64,000 bases of DNA from Rebecca billardiae RCC1528. Lineage: Eukaryota > Haptophyta. Below, in pieces: positions 29,357 through 39,239 of the stretch. The notes under the pieces were generated by a model. It was not told the DNA's origin. It saw only the letters and a list, made by a program, of their open reading frames with translations, and ran no database searches. The stretch spans positions 248,001 through 312,000 of the forward strand of contig OZ251245.1 in assembly GCA_965240325.2 (NCBI GenBank). Reading direction: 5' to 3'. Position numbers and translations under genes: made by a program. How positions within the stretch are numbered: the first letter of the stretch is position 1; each line of letters begins with the position of its first letter.

Positions 29357-30526
29357 ATTTATAATTATAATAATATTTATTCGCTAGTAGTTACTGATGC
29401 GTCCGTGTAGTCGGTCCAACGGCATCCGGTCCCAACATGAATATAACGCGATGAACAGGCGGCAACATATCATCCACCGCCTGCTTGTGCTTTGAGCCCG
29501 CCTGCCTCCAAGCTGGCGTGAGACGGCAGCGAACTCTTGTCCAGCGCCTTGGCGGCCACTGCGAGGGAGTTCTCCTCGCCGTAGACGCCGCCGCCAGCCA
29601 TGAAGCGCAGAAGGATCCGGATCAGCGCGTTGTACCACTCGCGGCTCAGCCTGTTCCAGCGTGCGTCGTCGATCTCCGGCCCTTTGATCGTCTGGTCGAT
29701 GTGGATCACATGGCACCGCTGCTTGCTCGTCCGGAGCCGGTTGAAGTTGCAGAAGAAGCGCGACGAGCGCTTCTCCTCATCCCACGCCCGGATGCGCACG
29801 CTCGCGGCCGCGACGCACGGGAGCGACATGTTGAGCTCGTGCGACAGCTTGGGCGGGAAGTGGCGGATGTCGCGGTACGAGGCGCGCGTGAAGAGCGACA
29901 GGCGAGCGCGCGCGCGCCCGGGCCAGACAGGCACCCCTTATTATTTATTTATAATTATAATAATATTTATTCGCTAGTAGTTACTGATGCGTCCGTGTAG
30001 TCGGTCCAACGGCATCCGGTCCCAACATGAATATAACGCGATGAACAGGCGGCAACATATCATCCACCGCCTGCTTGTGCTTTGAGCCCGCCTGCCTCCA
30101 AGCTGGCGTGAGACGGCAGCGAACTCTTGTCCAGCGCCTTGGCGGCCACTGCGAGGGAGTTCTCCTCGCCGTAGACGCCGCCGCCAGCCATGAAGCGCAG
30201 AAGGATCCGGATCAGCGCGTTGTACCACTCGCGGCTCAGCCTGTTCCAGCGTGCGTCGTCGATCTCCGGCCCTTTGATCGTCTGGTCGATGTGGATCACA
30301 TGGCACCGCTGCTTGCTCGTCCGGAGCCGGTTGAAGTTGCAGAAGAAGCGCGACGAGCGCTTCTCCTCATCCCACGCCCGGATGCGCACGCTCGCGGCCG
30401 CGACGCACGGGAGCGACATGTTGAGCTCGTGCGACAGCTTGGGCGGGAAGTGGCGGATGTCGCGGTACGAGGCGCGCGTGAAGAGCGACTCGAGCGCGCG
30501 CGCGCCCGGGCCAGACAGGCACCCCT
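29357..30526. repeat. Tandem 590-base segmental duplication
   Basis: 29357-29938 and 29947-30526 are direct copies at a fixed offset of 590 bases. Over the 3' coding end they look identical: the same 110-residue minus-strand frame occurs in both. They differ by two bases in the CG-rich tract near their right ends. The junction falls in an AT-rich run (TTATTTATAATTATAATAATATTTATT) that is present at the left of each copy. Confidence 0.93.
29470..29934 (-). pseudogene. Duplicated 3' fragment of the GT34-like gene
   Basis: Copy of the last roughly 140 codons of the neighbouring intact gene (stop at 30060), produced by the tandem duplication. It keeps the same stop codon context but loses the entire 5' two thirds, including the signal peptide and the DVD motif, so no full enzyme can be made. 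The frame stays open because the duplication is young. The two-base difference near 29900 shifts its upstream edge relative to the parent. Confidence 0.85.
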
Positions 30527-31532
30527 CCTGCACGAGGGATTGGATCACGGCATCCCAGAGCCCGAGCTGGTCGTACGAGCCGCAGCGCTTGTGCAGCCAG
30601 CGCAGCAGCAGCTCGCGCGCGCGCGCGTCGTCGCGCACGGCCAGCTCGCACGAGCACGCGAACCACGGGTACGCCCGGAAATTACTCGTGAACGCGAAGG
30701 GCAGATAGGTGCTTGCGCTCCCGGGGAATGCGCGGCTGAGCAGGCCGCCGGCCGGGAGCGGGCGGGCGAAGGCAGCGTCGACGTCGAGCCAGATCGCGCC
30801 GGTGGTGTGCGGCTCGTCGAGCGCGAGCAGTAGCGCCGCGATGCGCGAGTGGTGCCCCGCGATCGCCCGCTGCCCGCTGCGCAAGTTCTCCGTCGGCGTG
30901 AGCTCGCACGGCTTCGGGACCTTGGCGATCGGCGCCGGCTGCGCGCCGTGCCACGTGTAGAGCTCCACGCCGGCGGCGCGGGCGAAGAGCACCTTGTTCT
31001 GCAGGAAGGGCCACCACGCGATCGTGTACGGCAGCGAGTCGGCGCCCGTCACCAGCGCCACGTCGCGGCGGCGCTTGCGCCCTCGCCCAAGCGCTTGTGA
31101 GGTGCCACGCCGATTGAGCGCGCGATGCCCGTGCACGACGCGCGCGAACACGAACTTGGCGAGCCGGCCGTGCGGCGCGCGGCCGGCGAGCGCGTCCAGG
31201 TACGTGTACGACGCGGTCGAGCCGTCGTCGGAGAAGCGCCAGCGCAGCGCGACCGCCGTGAGGTTGTGGACGTCGGCGGAAGTGTCCACCTCAGCGCGCT
31301 GCAGCGTGGCCGCGAGAGCGCGCCACTCCGCCTCGGGGAACGGCGGCTCGATGAGAGGCCGCCGCCAGCGCGGTGCGTCGGGGAGACCAGTGCGGTTGGT
31401 ACTCGCGTCAGCTCCGCTGCCGCGCACGCGAAGGCCCGTGGCAGAGAGCAATGCCACCAGCGCTAACCTAAGCGCGCGCGCCGACGTTGGGGCCGCCATG
31501 GATGCGCGTCGTCTTGTCCGTGCACCGTTCAT
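30060..31532 (-). CDS. Secretory glycosyltransferase-like protein (GT34-like)
   Basis: 490 residues from ATG 31532, or 479 from ATG 31499, which would put the hydrophobic leader (ALRLALVALLSATGLRV) at the very N-terminus and is therefore the better functional start. No intron. The central part resembles the GMA12/MNN10 (GT34) fold: NKVLFARAAGVELYTW corresponds to the family's strand where a substrate-bound residue run begins, KVPKPCEL to the lysine before the acceptor region, GHHSRIAALLLAL to the helix, and IWLDVDAAFARPL carries the DxD metal site. Expected place: Golgi lumen, adding a sugar to a glycoprotein or polysaccharide. Family assignment is by motif pattern only. The 3' end has been tandemly duplicated downstream. 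Confidence 0.72.
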   Translation of the reverse strand: MNGARTRRRASMAAPTSARALRLALVALLSATGLRVRGSGADASTNRTGLPDAPRWRRPLIEPPFPEAEWRALAATLQRAEVDTSADVHNLTAVALRWRFSDDGSTASYTYLDALAGRAPHGRLAKFVFARVVHGHRALNRRGTSQALGRGRKRRRDVALVTGADSLPYTIAWWPFLQNKVLFARAAGVELYTWHGAQPAPIAKVPKPCELTPTENLRSGQRAIAGHHSRIAALLLALDEPHTTGAIWLDVDAAFARPLPAGGLLSRAFPGSASTYLPFAFTSNFRAYPWFACSCELAVRDDARARELLLRWLHKRCGSYDQLGLWDAVIQSLVQEGCLSGPGARALESLFTRASYRDIRHFPPKLSHELNMSLPCVAAASVRIRAWDEEKRSSRFFCNFNRLRTSKQRCHVIHIDQTIKGPEIDDARWNRLSREWYNALIRILLRFMAGGGVYGEENSLAVAAKALDKSSLPSHASLEAGGLKAQAGGG

Positions 31533-32203
31533 CGTCCGGAAATTCTTGGAGCTCGGTCGCTGCCACTGCCACGGGGAATGACAATGGCGCGACGACGAAT
31601 TACAGTTTACTATGTTTTAACGTGCACACTTGGTTAAGGCGTGATTGACGCCATCCAACACTGCACAAAGAATTTATTTAAGACACCGCCACAAAACAGA
31701 CCGGCGCAGGCAGGTGAGGGGCGCGTTGCCGCACCTCATCGAGGCGGCCATTGCAGCAAGCGGTAGAAATGCGCTGTTGATCCGAATGAAACTCACGTGT
31801 TGGTATCAGTACAGCAATACGATACGACTAGTAGTTAGTCTGCTGGCGACAGTGATGAGTGAGGGCTCCGAGTGGCGAGTGACAGTCCGAGTGCCCGAGT
31901 GCGCGCGCAGCGCGCCCGATCATGTTGTAATATGTATTCGTCATACGACGACACTGATGACCGAATGTTTATTTCATGCATATGGACAATGATGACCTCC
32001 TGTTATTGGCAGCCCGACCGGCCGGAGCCTAGACCCGCTGGGCCACCGCCGGCGCGGCCTGACAGTGCCCGAATAAACCGCGCGTACGCCTGCATCTGAG
32101 TCCCGGCCGTCGATGTGCGACGTCTCCGTTCTCGCGCCGCACGGCAGCAGGCCTCGGGAGCGCCGTCTCGGTGCAGCCACCGCCTGATGGCGCGCGCGCA
32201 GCC
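31533..32203. other. Intergenic region between two convergent-tail genes
   Basis: Holds the promoter of the GT34-like gene and the 3' flank of the RCC1-repeat gene. Lower GC than the genes. No gene or repeat supported. Confidence 0.5.
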
Positions 32204-34246
32204 TTAGAGAATCTGCAGTGGCTCGTCGTCGGGCCGCCGACTTGCCGCGGCGCGCGCGGCCAGGCCGAGGGCGAGGGCGAGCGCGAGCGCGGCAGCGCTG
32301 AGGAGGAGCATGCCCGCGGCGAACGCGTGGGACGTTGTCGGCGCGCCGGCCTCCGCGCGCGAGCCCGTCGCAGCGCGCAGGCTGAACCACTCGCGCACCG
32401 ACTTGGCGTCCAAGTGATCGGACATCTCGTCGGACAGAGGGACCAAGTCCGTCTGCAGTTGCACGCACTCAATGTCAGCCGGGTGGGAGTGAGATGAGTG
32501 ACCGCGGGTGTGGCTGTCGGAGTAGCCGAGCTGGCCGTAGTCGTTGCCTGCGGCGCGGCGGCGGCGCGGCGGGCAGTGGCGGGGCGCGGCAGCGGCGGCG
32601 AGTGCGTGGGTGAGCGCGCTGCGTGCCTTGGCATGCCACTCCCCGCCTCGCAGCCGTGGGCGACTGTGCGCGCGTGCGCGCGTGCGCGCGTGCGCGCGTG
32701 CGCGCGTGTGCGTGCGCGCGTGTGCGTGCTGCGGGGATGGGCGCTCACCGCCAAAGCAGATCAGGCACGGCGGCCAGTCCGGGCCGCAGCCCTTGGAGTG
32801 CGTGCACGTCACTGCGCACGTGTGGTCGTCGCCCGCGCTCGCGGACACCAGCGTCGTCCCGCTCCCGAGGTCGACCGGCTGCAAGTGCTCCATCTCGAGC
32901 GCGCTGTTGCCGCGGCCGTGCGTGTCGCCCTGGCCGAGCTGGCCCTCCGCGTTCGCGCCCCAGCACTCGAGCATGTGCGCGTCGGTCCAGGCGCACACGT
33001 GGTGCTCGCCGGCGGAGACGCCGACCGGGCTGCCCACGTTCCGAACCAGCACCTTCCCCGTCGAGTCGAACACGTCCAGAGCGACCGGCGGAAGGTTGTA
33101 CGCTCCGAGTTCGTGCGGGCCGTCTCCGCGCGCGTGCTCGTCGCCCACTCCGAGCTGGCCCCAGTAGTTCGCGCCCCAGCAGCGGACGACGGGCTTGCCG
33201 TCGTGGTCGTCGCGCCAGCCCGTGCCCTCGCCGATCACGACCGCGCACGAGAAGAAGCGGCCCGCCGCCACCTTGACAGCCCGACCGCCGAGCGGCACAG
33301 GCGGCAGCAGAGCGACTGCCTTGTCGTCCGGTCCCTTGCGGTGGTGCGTGTCGCCCAGCCCGAGCTGGCCGTGGTCGTTGTCGCCGTAGCACACGACCTC
33401 GCCCGAGTCGGAGAGGAGGCACACGTGGTCGTGCCCCACCGAGAGGTCGCGCACGCGGAAGTTCATCGTCGGCTTCCACAGCGAGCCCACGCCGAACGAG
33501 TCGTGATGGTGGCCGTATGGATCTGCGCCGGCGCATGCGAACGCGCCGTCTTCGGAGACAAAGCACGCGCGCAGCCCGCCGACGCCGAGCTTGACGATCT
33601 TCGAGCCGCGGAACATGTAGTCGAGCGGCTTTGCGATGTGCGCGAGCTTCGGCCTCGCGCCGTACCGCGACGAGCTTGTGCGATGGCGGATGAAGTTGCC
33701 GTCTGCAGAGATGTCGCCGCCGAAGCACGTCGCTACGCCGTCGTCCGTGAGCACGCACGAGAAGAGCTCGCCGCAGCCGATGTCGACGACGCTGGACTGG
33801 AAGGAGCGTACTGTCGAGTGCTTGTGATGGTGGTGCAGCGGGTGCGTGTGCGAGCCGTAGTGGTGCGTCACGTGCTCGCCCAGCTTGCCGCCCTCGTTCG
33901 AGCCCCAGCACGCAAAGCGCTCGCCCACGCCGAGGCACGTGGAGAAGTCGCCCGTGCCGATGGCGAGGCCGGGCGTAGGGTACGCGGGAGGGACGTACTG
34001 GCAGATCTCGTCTGGCTTCTCGTTCCCCGGTACGCGGCACTCAGGCTCTGTCAGCTCGGCGAGCGAGATGCACAGCGGCGCGGTCTCAAACTCATCTGGC
34101 ATGTCGCTGTGCCGTTGCGCGCGCGCGTGCACATCGTTCTTCCACGTGCCGTTGCAGTAGATGGGTTCTCGCGCGGGCGGCGGCTCCCAGAACGCCGCGG
34201 CTGAGGCGGCGAGGAACAGCGGGGTGGCCAGCCGCACGCGCCTCAT
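32204..34246 (-). CDS. Secreted or membrane-anchored RCC1-repeat beta-propeller protein
   Basis: Exons 34246-32749 and 32547-32204 give 613 residues. A signal peptide (LATPLFLAASAAAF) is followed by a Cys-containing segment and about six to seven RCC1-type blades. Each blade shows the repeat CWGxNxxGQLGxGD or C(Y/F)G, for example CYGDNDHGQLGLGD, CWGANYWGQLGVGD and CWGANAEGQLGQGD, with a following S/AxGxxHxC element. The intron (201 bases, a multiple of three, hence open) must be removed because it splits the last blade: CFGG joins to NDYGQLGYSD. Near the C-terminus is one strong membrane helix (MLLLSAAALALALALGLAA) and a short cytosolic tail. The family is usually nuclear or cytosolic, so this ectodomain form is probably a cell-surface or lumenal protein. 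Binding partner unknown. Confidence 0.9.
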   Translation of the reverse strand: MRRVRLATPLFLAASAAAFWEPPPAREPIYCNGTWKNDVHARAQRHSDMPDEFETAPLCISLAELTEPECRVPGNEKPDEICQYVPPAYPTPGLAIGTGDFSTCLGVGERFACWGSNEGGKLGEHVTHHYGSHTHPLHHHHKHSTVRSFQSSVVDIGCGELFSCVLTDDGVATCFGGDISADGNFIRHRTSSSRYGARPKLAHIAKPLDYMFRGSKIVKLGVGGLRACFVSEDGAFACAGADPYGHHHDSFGVGSLWKPTMNFRVRDLSVGHDHVCLLSDSGEVVCYGDNDHGQLGLGDTHHRKGPDDKAVALLPPVPLGGRAVKVAAGRFFSCAVVIGEGTGWRDDHDGKPVVRCWGANYWGQLGVGDEHARGDGPHELGAYNLPPVALDVFDSTGKVLVRNVGSPVGVSAGEHHVCAWTDAHMLECWGANAEGQLGQGDTHGRGNSALEMEHLQPVDLGSGTTLVSASAGDDHTCAVTCTHSKGCGPDWPPCLICFGGERPSPQHAHARTHTRARAHARTRARAHSRPRLRGGEWHAKARSALTHALAAAAAPRHCPPRRRRAAGNDYGQLGYSDSHTRGHSSHSHPADIECVQLQTDLVPLSDEMSDHLDAKSVREWFSLRAATGSRAEAGAPTTSHAFAAGMLLLSAAALALALALGLAARAAASRRPDDEPLQIL

Positions 34247-34469
34247 GCCTCGTGGCACCGGTCAAAGGTGAGCAGCCGGCAGGGCCTGCTCGGCTTGCAG
34301 GCTGCAAAATGTCGCGCCCGGCGGCGACAAGCGACGACGGTTTCGGGCGGAGCAAACAGACTTTCGATCGGCGGGATGCAATCTCCCGTAACGAAAAGTT
34401 TTATTGGCGACGATCCCGCGACGAGCCAATGGCGATCCCACGGGATCCCGAGGCCCCCCGGACCCAACG
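34247..34469. promoter_or_regulatory. Divergent upstream region of the RCC1-repeat and SURF6 genes
   Basis: 223 bases between opposed ATGs. It must serve both genes. No TATA box was recognised. Confidence 0.5.
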
Positions 34470-36003
34470 ATGAAGGCCACGATGCCCTCCGCCGCGCTGA
34501 TCGCGCAGGACTGCGCGTACGTGGACGAGCTCGTGACGCTCGTGCCCCCGCACCTGTACTTCCCGCCGGACGAGGAGAAGCTGCAGAGCCGCTACCTCAA
34601 GCACTCGAAGCACGAGCTCCCGACGCTCTCCGAGCTCAAGGCGCGGCGTGCCGAGGCCAAGCGTGCGCGGCTGGACCCGGCGCGCAACGCGACGACCGTG
34701 CTCGACATACAGCGCGAGGCGAAGGCGAAGGCCAACGCCGCGCGGAGCGCGCTCGCACACGCTGACACCTCGGAGGAACAGGATGAGGAGGAGTCGGGTG
34801 ACGACGACGACGACGACGACGAGGAGGAGGAGGACGAGGACGAGGACGACGAGGACGACGAGGACGACGAGGCTGGGGCACGCGGGCAGCACGGCATGGG
34901 TGCGGCTGACGCTGCCGAGGCAGAGGGGCTGTCGCTCAAGGAGCGGATGGCACGCCGGCTCGGGGAGCTCCGCAGGCAACGCGGCGCCGACGCCGAGGAG
35001 TCCGACGAGACGCGCGAGCGCAAGCGGCAGAAGCGCGCGGCGGCGCGCGAGCGCGACGCCTCCAAGGCGGAGGGTGCCAAGGCGAAAGCTGCCAAGCGCA
35101 GGGCGAAGCAGCTCAAGGCGGCGGAGAAGGCCGAATCGGTCGAGCGCAAGGCGCGCGGCCGGGCGCAGGCGGCCGACGCCGCGCGGGGCGGGCCCGGCGC
35201 GGCCGGAGACGACGTCGAGTACGCACAGATCAAGGTACCCGAGAAGAAGAAAATCGACACTCGAATCTTCACCGAGCCGGCGCGCGCGCGCGCCAAGCCG
35301 TCACCCAAGCAGCTGCTGGCGCAGGCGAAGGTACGTCCGCGCGCGCGCGCGACGCACGTGCGCGGCGCGCCCGCACCCACGCGCCGACCGCGCGCGCGCG
35401 CGCGCCCGCCCGCCCCATCGTCACGTGCGCACCGCACCGCAGGCCGCCAAGCAGCGCGCGGCACCGCAGGGCGGGGGAGGCAGCGGTGCGCGCGGCGGCG
35501 CGCAGGCACGCGACGGCGCGAAGGTCGTCGAGGACGACGCGGCCTGGCGGAAGGCGATCGAGGCGGCGGGCGGCGTGAAGCACTACGACGACGAGCGGCT
35601 GCTCAAGCGCACGGTCAAGCGCGACGAGGCCAAGAAGCGCAAGTCGGCCAAGGCGTGGGCCGAGAGGCAAGAGTCGGTTGCCGCCTCCAAGTCAGAGCAG
35701 CAGCAGAAGCGCAAGCTGAACATCCTCGCGCGCAAGCGCCAGCGCGCCGGCCTGCCGCCGCCGGCCGCGCTCGCCGAGAAGGCCGCTGCGGGCGCCGGCG
35801 CGGATGAGGCCGAGGCAACAGCCGGCCAGTACACGCGCAAGGAGCGCACCGCGTTCGCCAAGCGCATCGCCAAGCAGGCAAAGGCGGCGGAGGGCGGCGC
35901 CGCGGCGGCAAAGCCGGGCAAGGGCGGCGCGGGCCGCGCTGCGGCGGACCGCAAGCCTGCTGGGCGGGCCACGGCAAAGCGCGCAGAGCCTGCTCGCCGC
36001 TAG
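34470..36003 (+). CDS. SURF6/Rrp14-family nucleolar protein
   Basis: Ribosome-biogenesis factor, expected in the nucleolus. Exons 34470-35330 and 35443-36003 give 473 residues. The N-terminal region (VDELVTLVPPHLYFPPDEE) fits the SURF6 N-domain. A long Asp/Glu run at about 110-140 (repeat-encoded) is followed by highly basic helices. The C-terminal SURF6 domain is clear: AWRKAIEAAGGVKHYDDERLLKRT, then KRDEAKKRKSAKAWAERQE and KLNILARKRQRAG, matching the family's lysine-rich W-containing motif. The exon junction QAK|AAK is in phase 0 with a GTACG donor. The frame above 34470 opens only at TTG, so ATG 34470 is used. It is divergent from the RCC1-repeat gene. Confidence 0.88.
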
Positions 36004-38185
36004 CCGTGCCAGCGCCCGCCGGGAAACGTGCCAGGCAGCAAGCGGGGGACGCAGGTGCGCTGCGGCTGTGAACTGTGATCGACTGATGGGCCCTTGCAGT
36101 GCTCAGCATCAACCATTGCGGCGGAATCGATCGTCTGCTACTCTGCTACTGCATGATATGTCGTCTGCTGCTCATCTGCTGACAATACTCCGGTTGCCAC
36201 TCGGATGGCGTACGTTCGTACTAGGGCGCTGAGCTGTAGCGAACGGTGTTGCCAAGGCATGCTGCTTAGCCTTGCCATGGTGCTTCGCCATGACACAGGG
36301 GTCACTCGCAGCGCACGGCGGTGTGACGATCGCCGCGCCGCGGCGGCAAACCGCAGTTGCGGGCGCGCTGCGAGCTGCAAGCACTCTGCCTTGGCTGCGT
36401 CGCGCCCGTGTCAGTTGTTGAACCAGGATTGTTGAACAACCGATGGGCTGCAAACGATACCAGCTACACTCGCTCCGCCGCCACTTCCTTGTCGAGCGTG
36501 AGATGCTTCCGTTGCGTGCGCTCGCATGCAGCTTGCCGCCTGCATTTGAACGTGGTCACGGCAGGTTGGTGGGCTGGTTGCTCAGGCCTCCTCGGCGTAG
36601 ATGACGACAGGGTGCGTGCCACGCGCACCCATGACGCGGGAAAGGCGTGCACACGCGTCCTCGCGCATCTGGCAGGCTGCAGTCTTGGCCAAGATGATGC
36701 CAGAACAAGCCTGCCAGTGCCTCGCCGCGCGGGCGCGAGCGCGCAGAGAGATCTGGCTTCTGACCCGTGCTCTTCAGTGTACCTCGTGTGCGACGACGAC
36801 GAGGCGGACGAGCGCCGCAACTGGATTCCTGCACTCACCGGTCACCGAGGAGTGCAGGAATCGCATTCCTCGCGCACGCCGGGGCCGCCATCGGCCGTGA
36901 GAGGTACACTGAACGGGGCGTGACACCGATTCCCACTGGCGGGCACGGGTTTGTCGCCGTGACATAGTAAATGGAATCTGGTAGAAATAAAACAGGCCCG
37001 TATCATATTCTCATAGTTACCGCCCGTGCGCGGCCGGGCGTCACCGTGCAGTGAGTCTGCTGACTCTCGGAGTCTGCTGACAATCGGTCCGTGCTGCTGC
37101 GATCCAGTAGTACGGGCAGCAGCAGGCGGTGAGTAGGCTGTGAGTCGGACGGCGGGAGCGCGCGGGTACCGTGCCGGCCACGCCGGCGGCCCGGGCCGGC
37201 CGCGGGCCGGCCGCGGCCGCCGTTACCGCACTGAGTGACGACACTACTGTCTCGGACGACATCTACTCATTGTCCGGCGGACGCATTAGCGGGGGAGCGG
37301 GGCATTAATGCGCCGCGCACGGTCTATCTAGTTATTATACAGCAGGCGCCGCGCCGCTATTCGGTCCGATTATTTGCATGCAGCATACTTCCGAGTCAGC
37401 TGAGTCGTCAGCAGACTATACGTATAGATATAGACTCACGGTCGTACTGAGTACGTATAGCTTATCTGCCTGAGCTAACTAAGCAGGCGGCTACCGTATA
37501 GAATAGGCTTATATTACAAACAGCTGAGGCTACGAGTACGGGCCAAGTGGCGCAGGGCGCGGGCCCCCGCCGGGAGTCAGCCGTGATTCAGACAGTGTCG
37601 ATCAGTCAGACTCAGAGTTGGACGCCAGCTGGCGGCTGTCATTCATCATCAGTCTGTTCAGACGGCCGCAGACTCTTTCTCGGACGATCGACTGAGGAGT
37701 TCATGCGCACGCGACTGACGCGCACACTGCGCGCGTTACGATACTCGCTCGGTACTCTTCGTCCGACTGAGACCGACTCCGTGAGACCGAGGCGGCCACC
37801 GACCCGCGCAGTCAGCGCAGTGCGCGCGGACCGGCGCCGGTGTGAGTGTCCGCCCGGGCCGCCTCGGAGTCGGGGGCTCGGGCTCGGGGGCGCTCGGCCG
37901 CCTCGGGCCGAGTCCGCCGCGGCGCGTCCCGGGGGGTCAGACTCAGCGGTCCAGGAGCCAGGCAGCGGGACGACGACTCAGGAGTCAGGGGTGATGAGTG
38001 CTGCCAGGGAGCAGCTCGTCATATCCGATATCGTCATCACTTATCACTATCAGACGAGTGGCGGTCGCCTGTGCGCATCCGGGTGGATGCTCCGAATGAC
38101 TGACCGCTGCGCATCATGGCTGACCGAGTGCGTGAACTCGGGGAGCCCGAACGGTGCCGCCGCTGACGACGAGGCACACGCTGCG
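36004..38185. other. 2.2-kb gene-poor region
   Basis: No gene is supported. Contents: a hairpin-forming inverted repeat near 36776-36910, GC palindromes near 37180-37220 (GCCGGCCGCGGGCCGGCCGC), and otherwise mixed composition. Frames of 100-300 codons (for example 37547-38455 on plus) are shadows that run into the thioredoxin gene's antisense strand. Confidence 0.6.
36776..36910. repeat. Nested inverted repeat (hairpin)
   Basis: Outer arms CAGTGTACCTC (about 36776) and GAGGTACACTG (about 36900); inner arms GATTCCTGCACTC (about 36826) and GAGTGCAGGAATC (about 36850) separated by about 12 bases. It could be a small MITE-like relic or an RNA hairpin. No gene overlaps. Confidence 0.75.
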
Positions 38186-39055
38186 CTAGAGCAGATGCTC
38201 CTCGCACAGCTTGAGCAGTTCTTTTGCCATCATCGCGCCCTCCCCGCGGCACACCTCGCGCCCGCCTCTGAAGCCAATCACCGTGGGCAGCCCCTGCACC
38301 CGCAGGGCGCTCGAGAGCTCGGGCGCCTTGTCCGTGTCGAGCTTCACGACGCGCACGCGCCCGCGGAGCTGGCTCGCCACCTCGTCGAGCTGCGGCGCCA
38401 TCAGCTGGCACGGCCCGCACCACTTGGCGTACACGTCGAGCAGCACCGGACTTGACGCATCCGCCAGCTCAGCCTTCACCGCCGCCTCGGGCAACTCCGC
38501 GACGCGGCCGAGGGGCACGGCGCCGGAGGCGCAGAAGGCGCGCTCGGCGGCGACCGCCTCCGCGAGGCGGCCGACGAGCTCGCTCTTCTCGTACAGGTCC
38601 GCCCAGCCTATGCCCCTGTCGGCGAGCTCCTGCCGCAGCTCGCCCACCTTCAGCGCCGACAGCTCGGCGCGCACAGCCTCGGCGCTCGGCGCACTCGGCG
38701 CACTGGGCGGCGGCGCGGCGGCAGGTGGAGGTGGCGGGGGCGGGGGAGCGGGGCGCGCGCGCAGGGATACCACCGCGTTCACAAGGTCGCCCTTCTCAAA
38801 GCACGAGGCAGCGACGTCTGCGCGGCCCGCAGCCTCGAGCTCGGCCCGAAGTTGCTTGATCGACATTGCACTCGGCTCATCCGCATCGGCCATCATGCGC
38901 ACGGCGCGCCGAGCAGTCAGCCGCGTGGTCGCCCGCGGCATCCCGCACGGACAGGTTCGAATACGGAGTGTGGCATGCGCCGCCGCGTCGACCCCAAGCG
39001 CGGCCAGGGCCACAAGGAGGGCATAGCAGCCGCACCGCCACGTCGTCGCCGCCAT
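38186..39055 (-). CDS. Thioredoxin with two SAP-like helical modules and an organelle-type leader
   Basis: 289 residues, no intron. From ATG 39055 the protein begins with a signal-like hydrophobic stretch (CYALLVALAALGVDAAA) and a basic segment (TTRLTARRAVRM), suggesting a plastid bipartite leader; an earlier in-frame ATG at 39142 would bury this. Then come two short helical repeats of the kind SIKQLRAELEAAG...FEKGDLVNAV and VGELRQELADRGIGW...YEKSELVGRL (SAP-like), split by a Pro/Ala linker. The C-terminal thioredoxin domain has the redox site AKWCGPCQL, the cis-Pro strand GLPTVIGF and GGREV. All residues needed for disulfide reduction are present. The SAP-like modules are frequent partners in algal proteins and may bind a target or nucleic acid. 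Confidence 0.9.
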   Translation of the reverse strand: MAATTWRCGCYALLVALAALGVDAAAHATLRIRTCPCGMPRATTRLTARRAVRMMADADEPSAMSIKQLRAELEAAGRADVAASCFEKGDLVNAVVSLRARPAPPPPPPPPAAAPPPSAPSAPSAEAVRAELSALKVGELRQELADRGIGWADLYEKSELVGRLAEAVAAERAFCASGAVPLGRVAELPEAAVKAELADASSPVLLDVYAKWCGPCQLMAPQLDEVASQLRGRVRVVKLDTDKAPELSSALRVQGLPTVIGFRGGREVCRGEGAMMAKELLKLCEEHLL

Positions 39056-39239
39056 CGCTGCCGACTGCCAGCCCACCGCGCTCTGACCAACGACCGCTGT
39101 TTGGGGCTTTGGCCTTTGGGCCTGTGGCGCTGGCCTTATCATTTTTAAATCTGAATTTAATGCTGCCCAGCGCTGACCAGCCTTTGCGACGATGCATCAC
39201 GGATTCGCGCGCTGTGACATATGACACGTGACGCTAAGC

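Noticed and set aside
37547-38455. 300-codon plus-strand frame
   Set aside because: Its second half is antisense to the thioredoxin gene and the first half is Arg/Pro-rich without motif.
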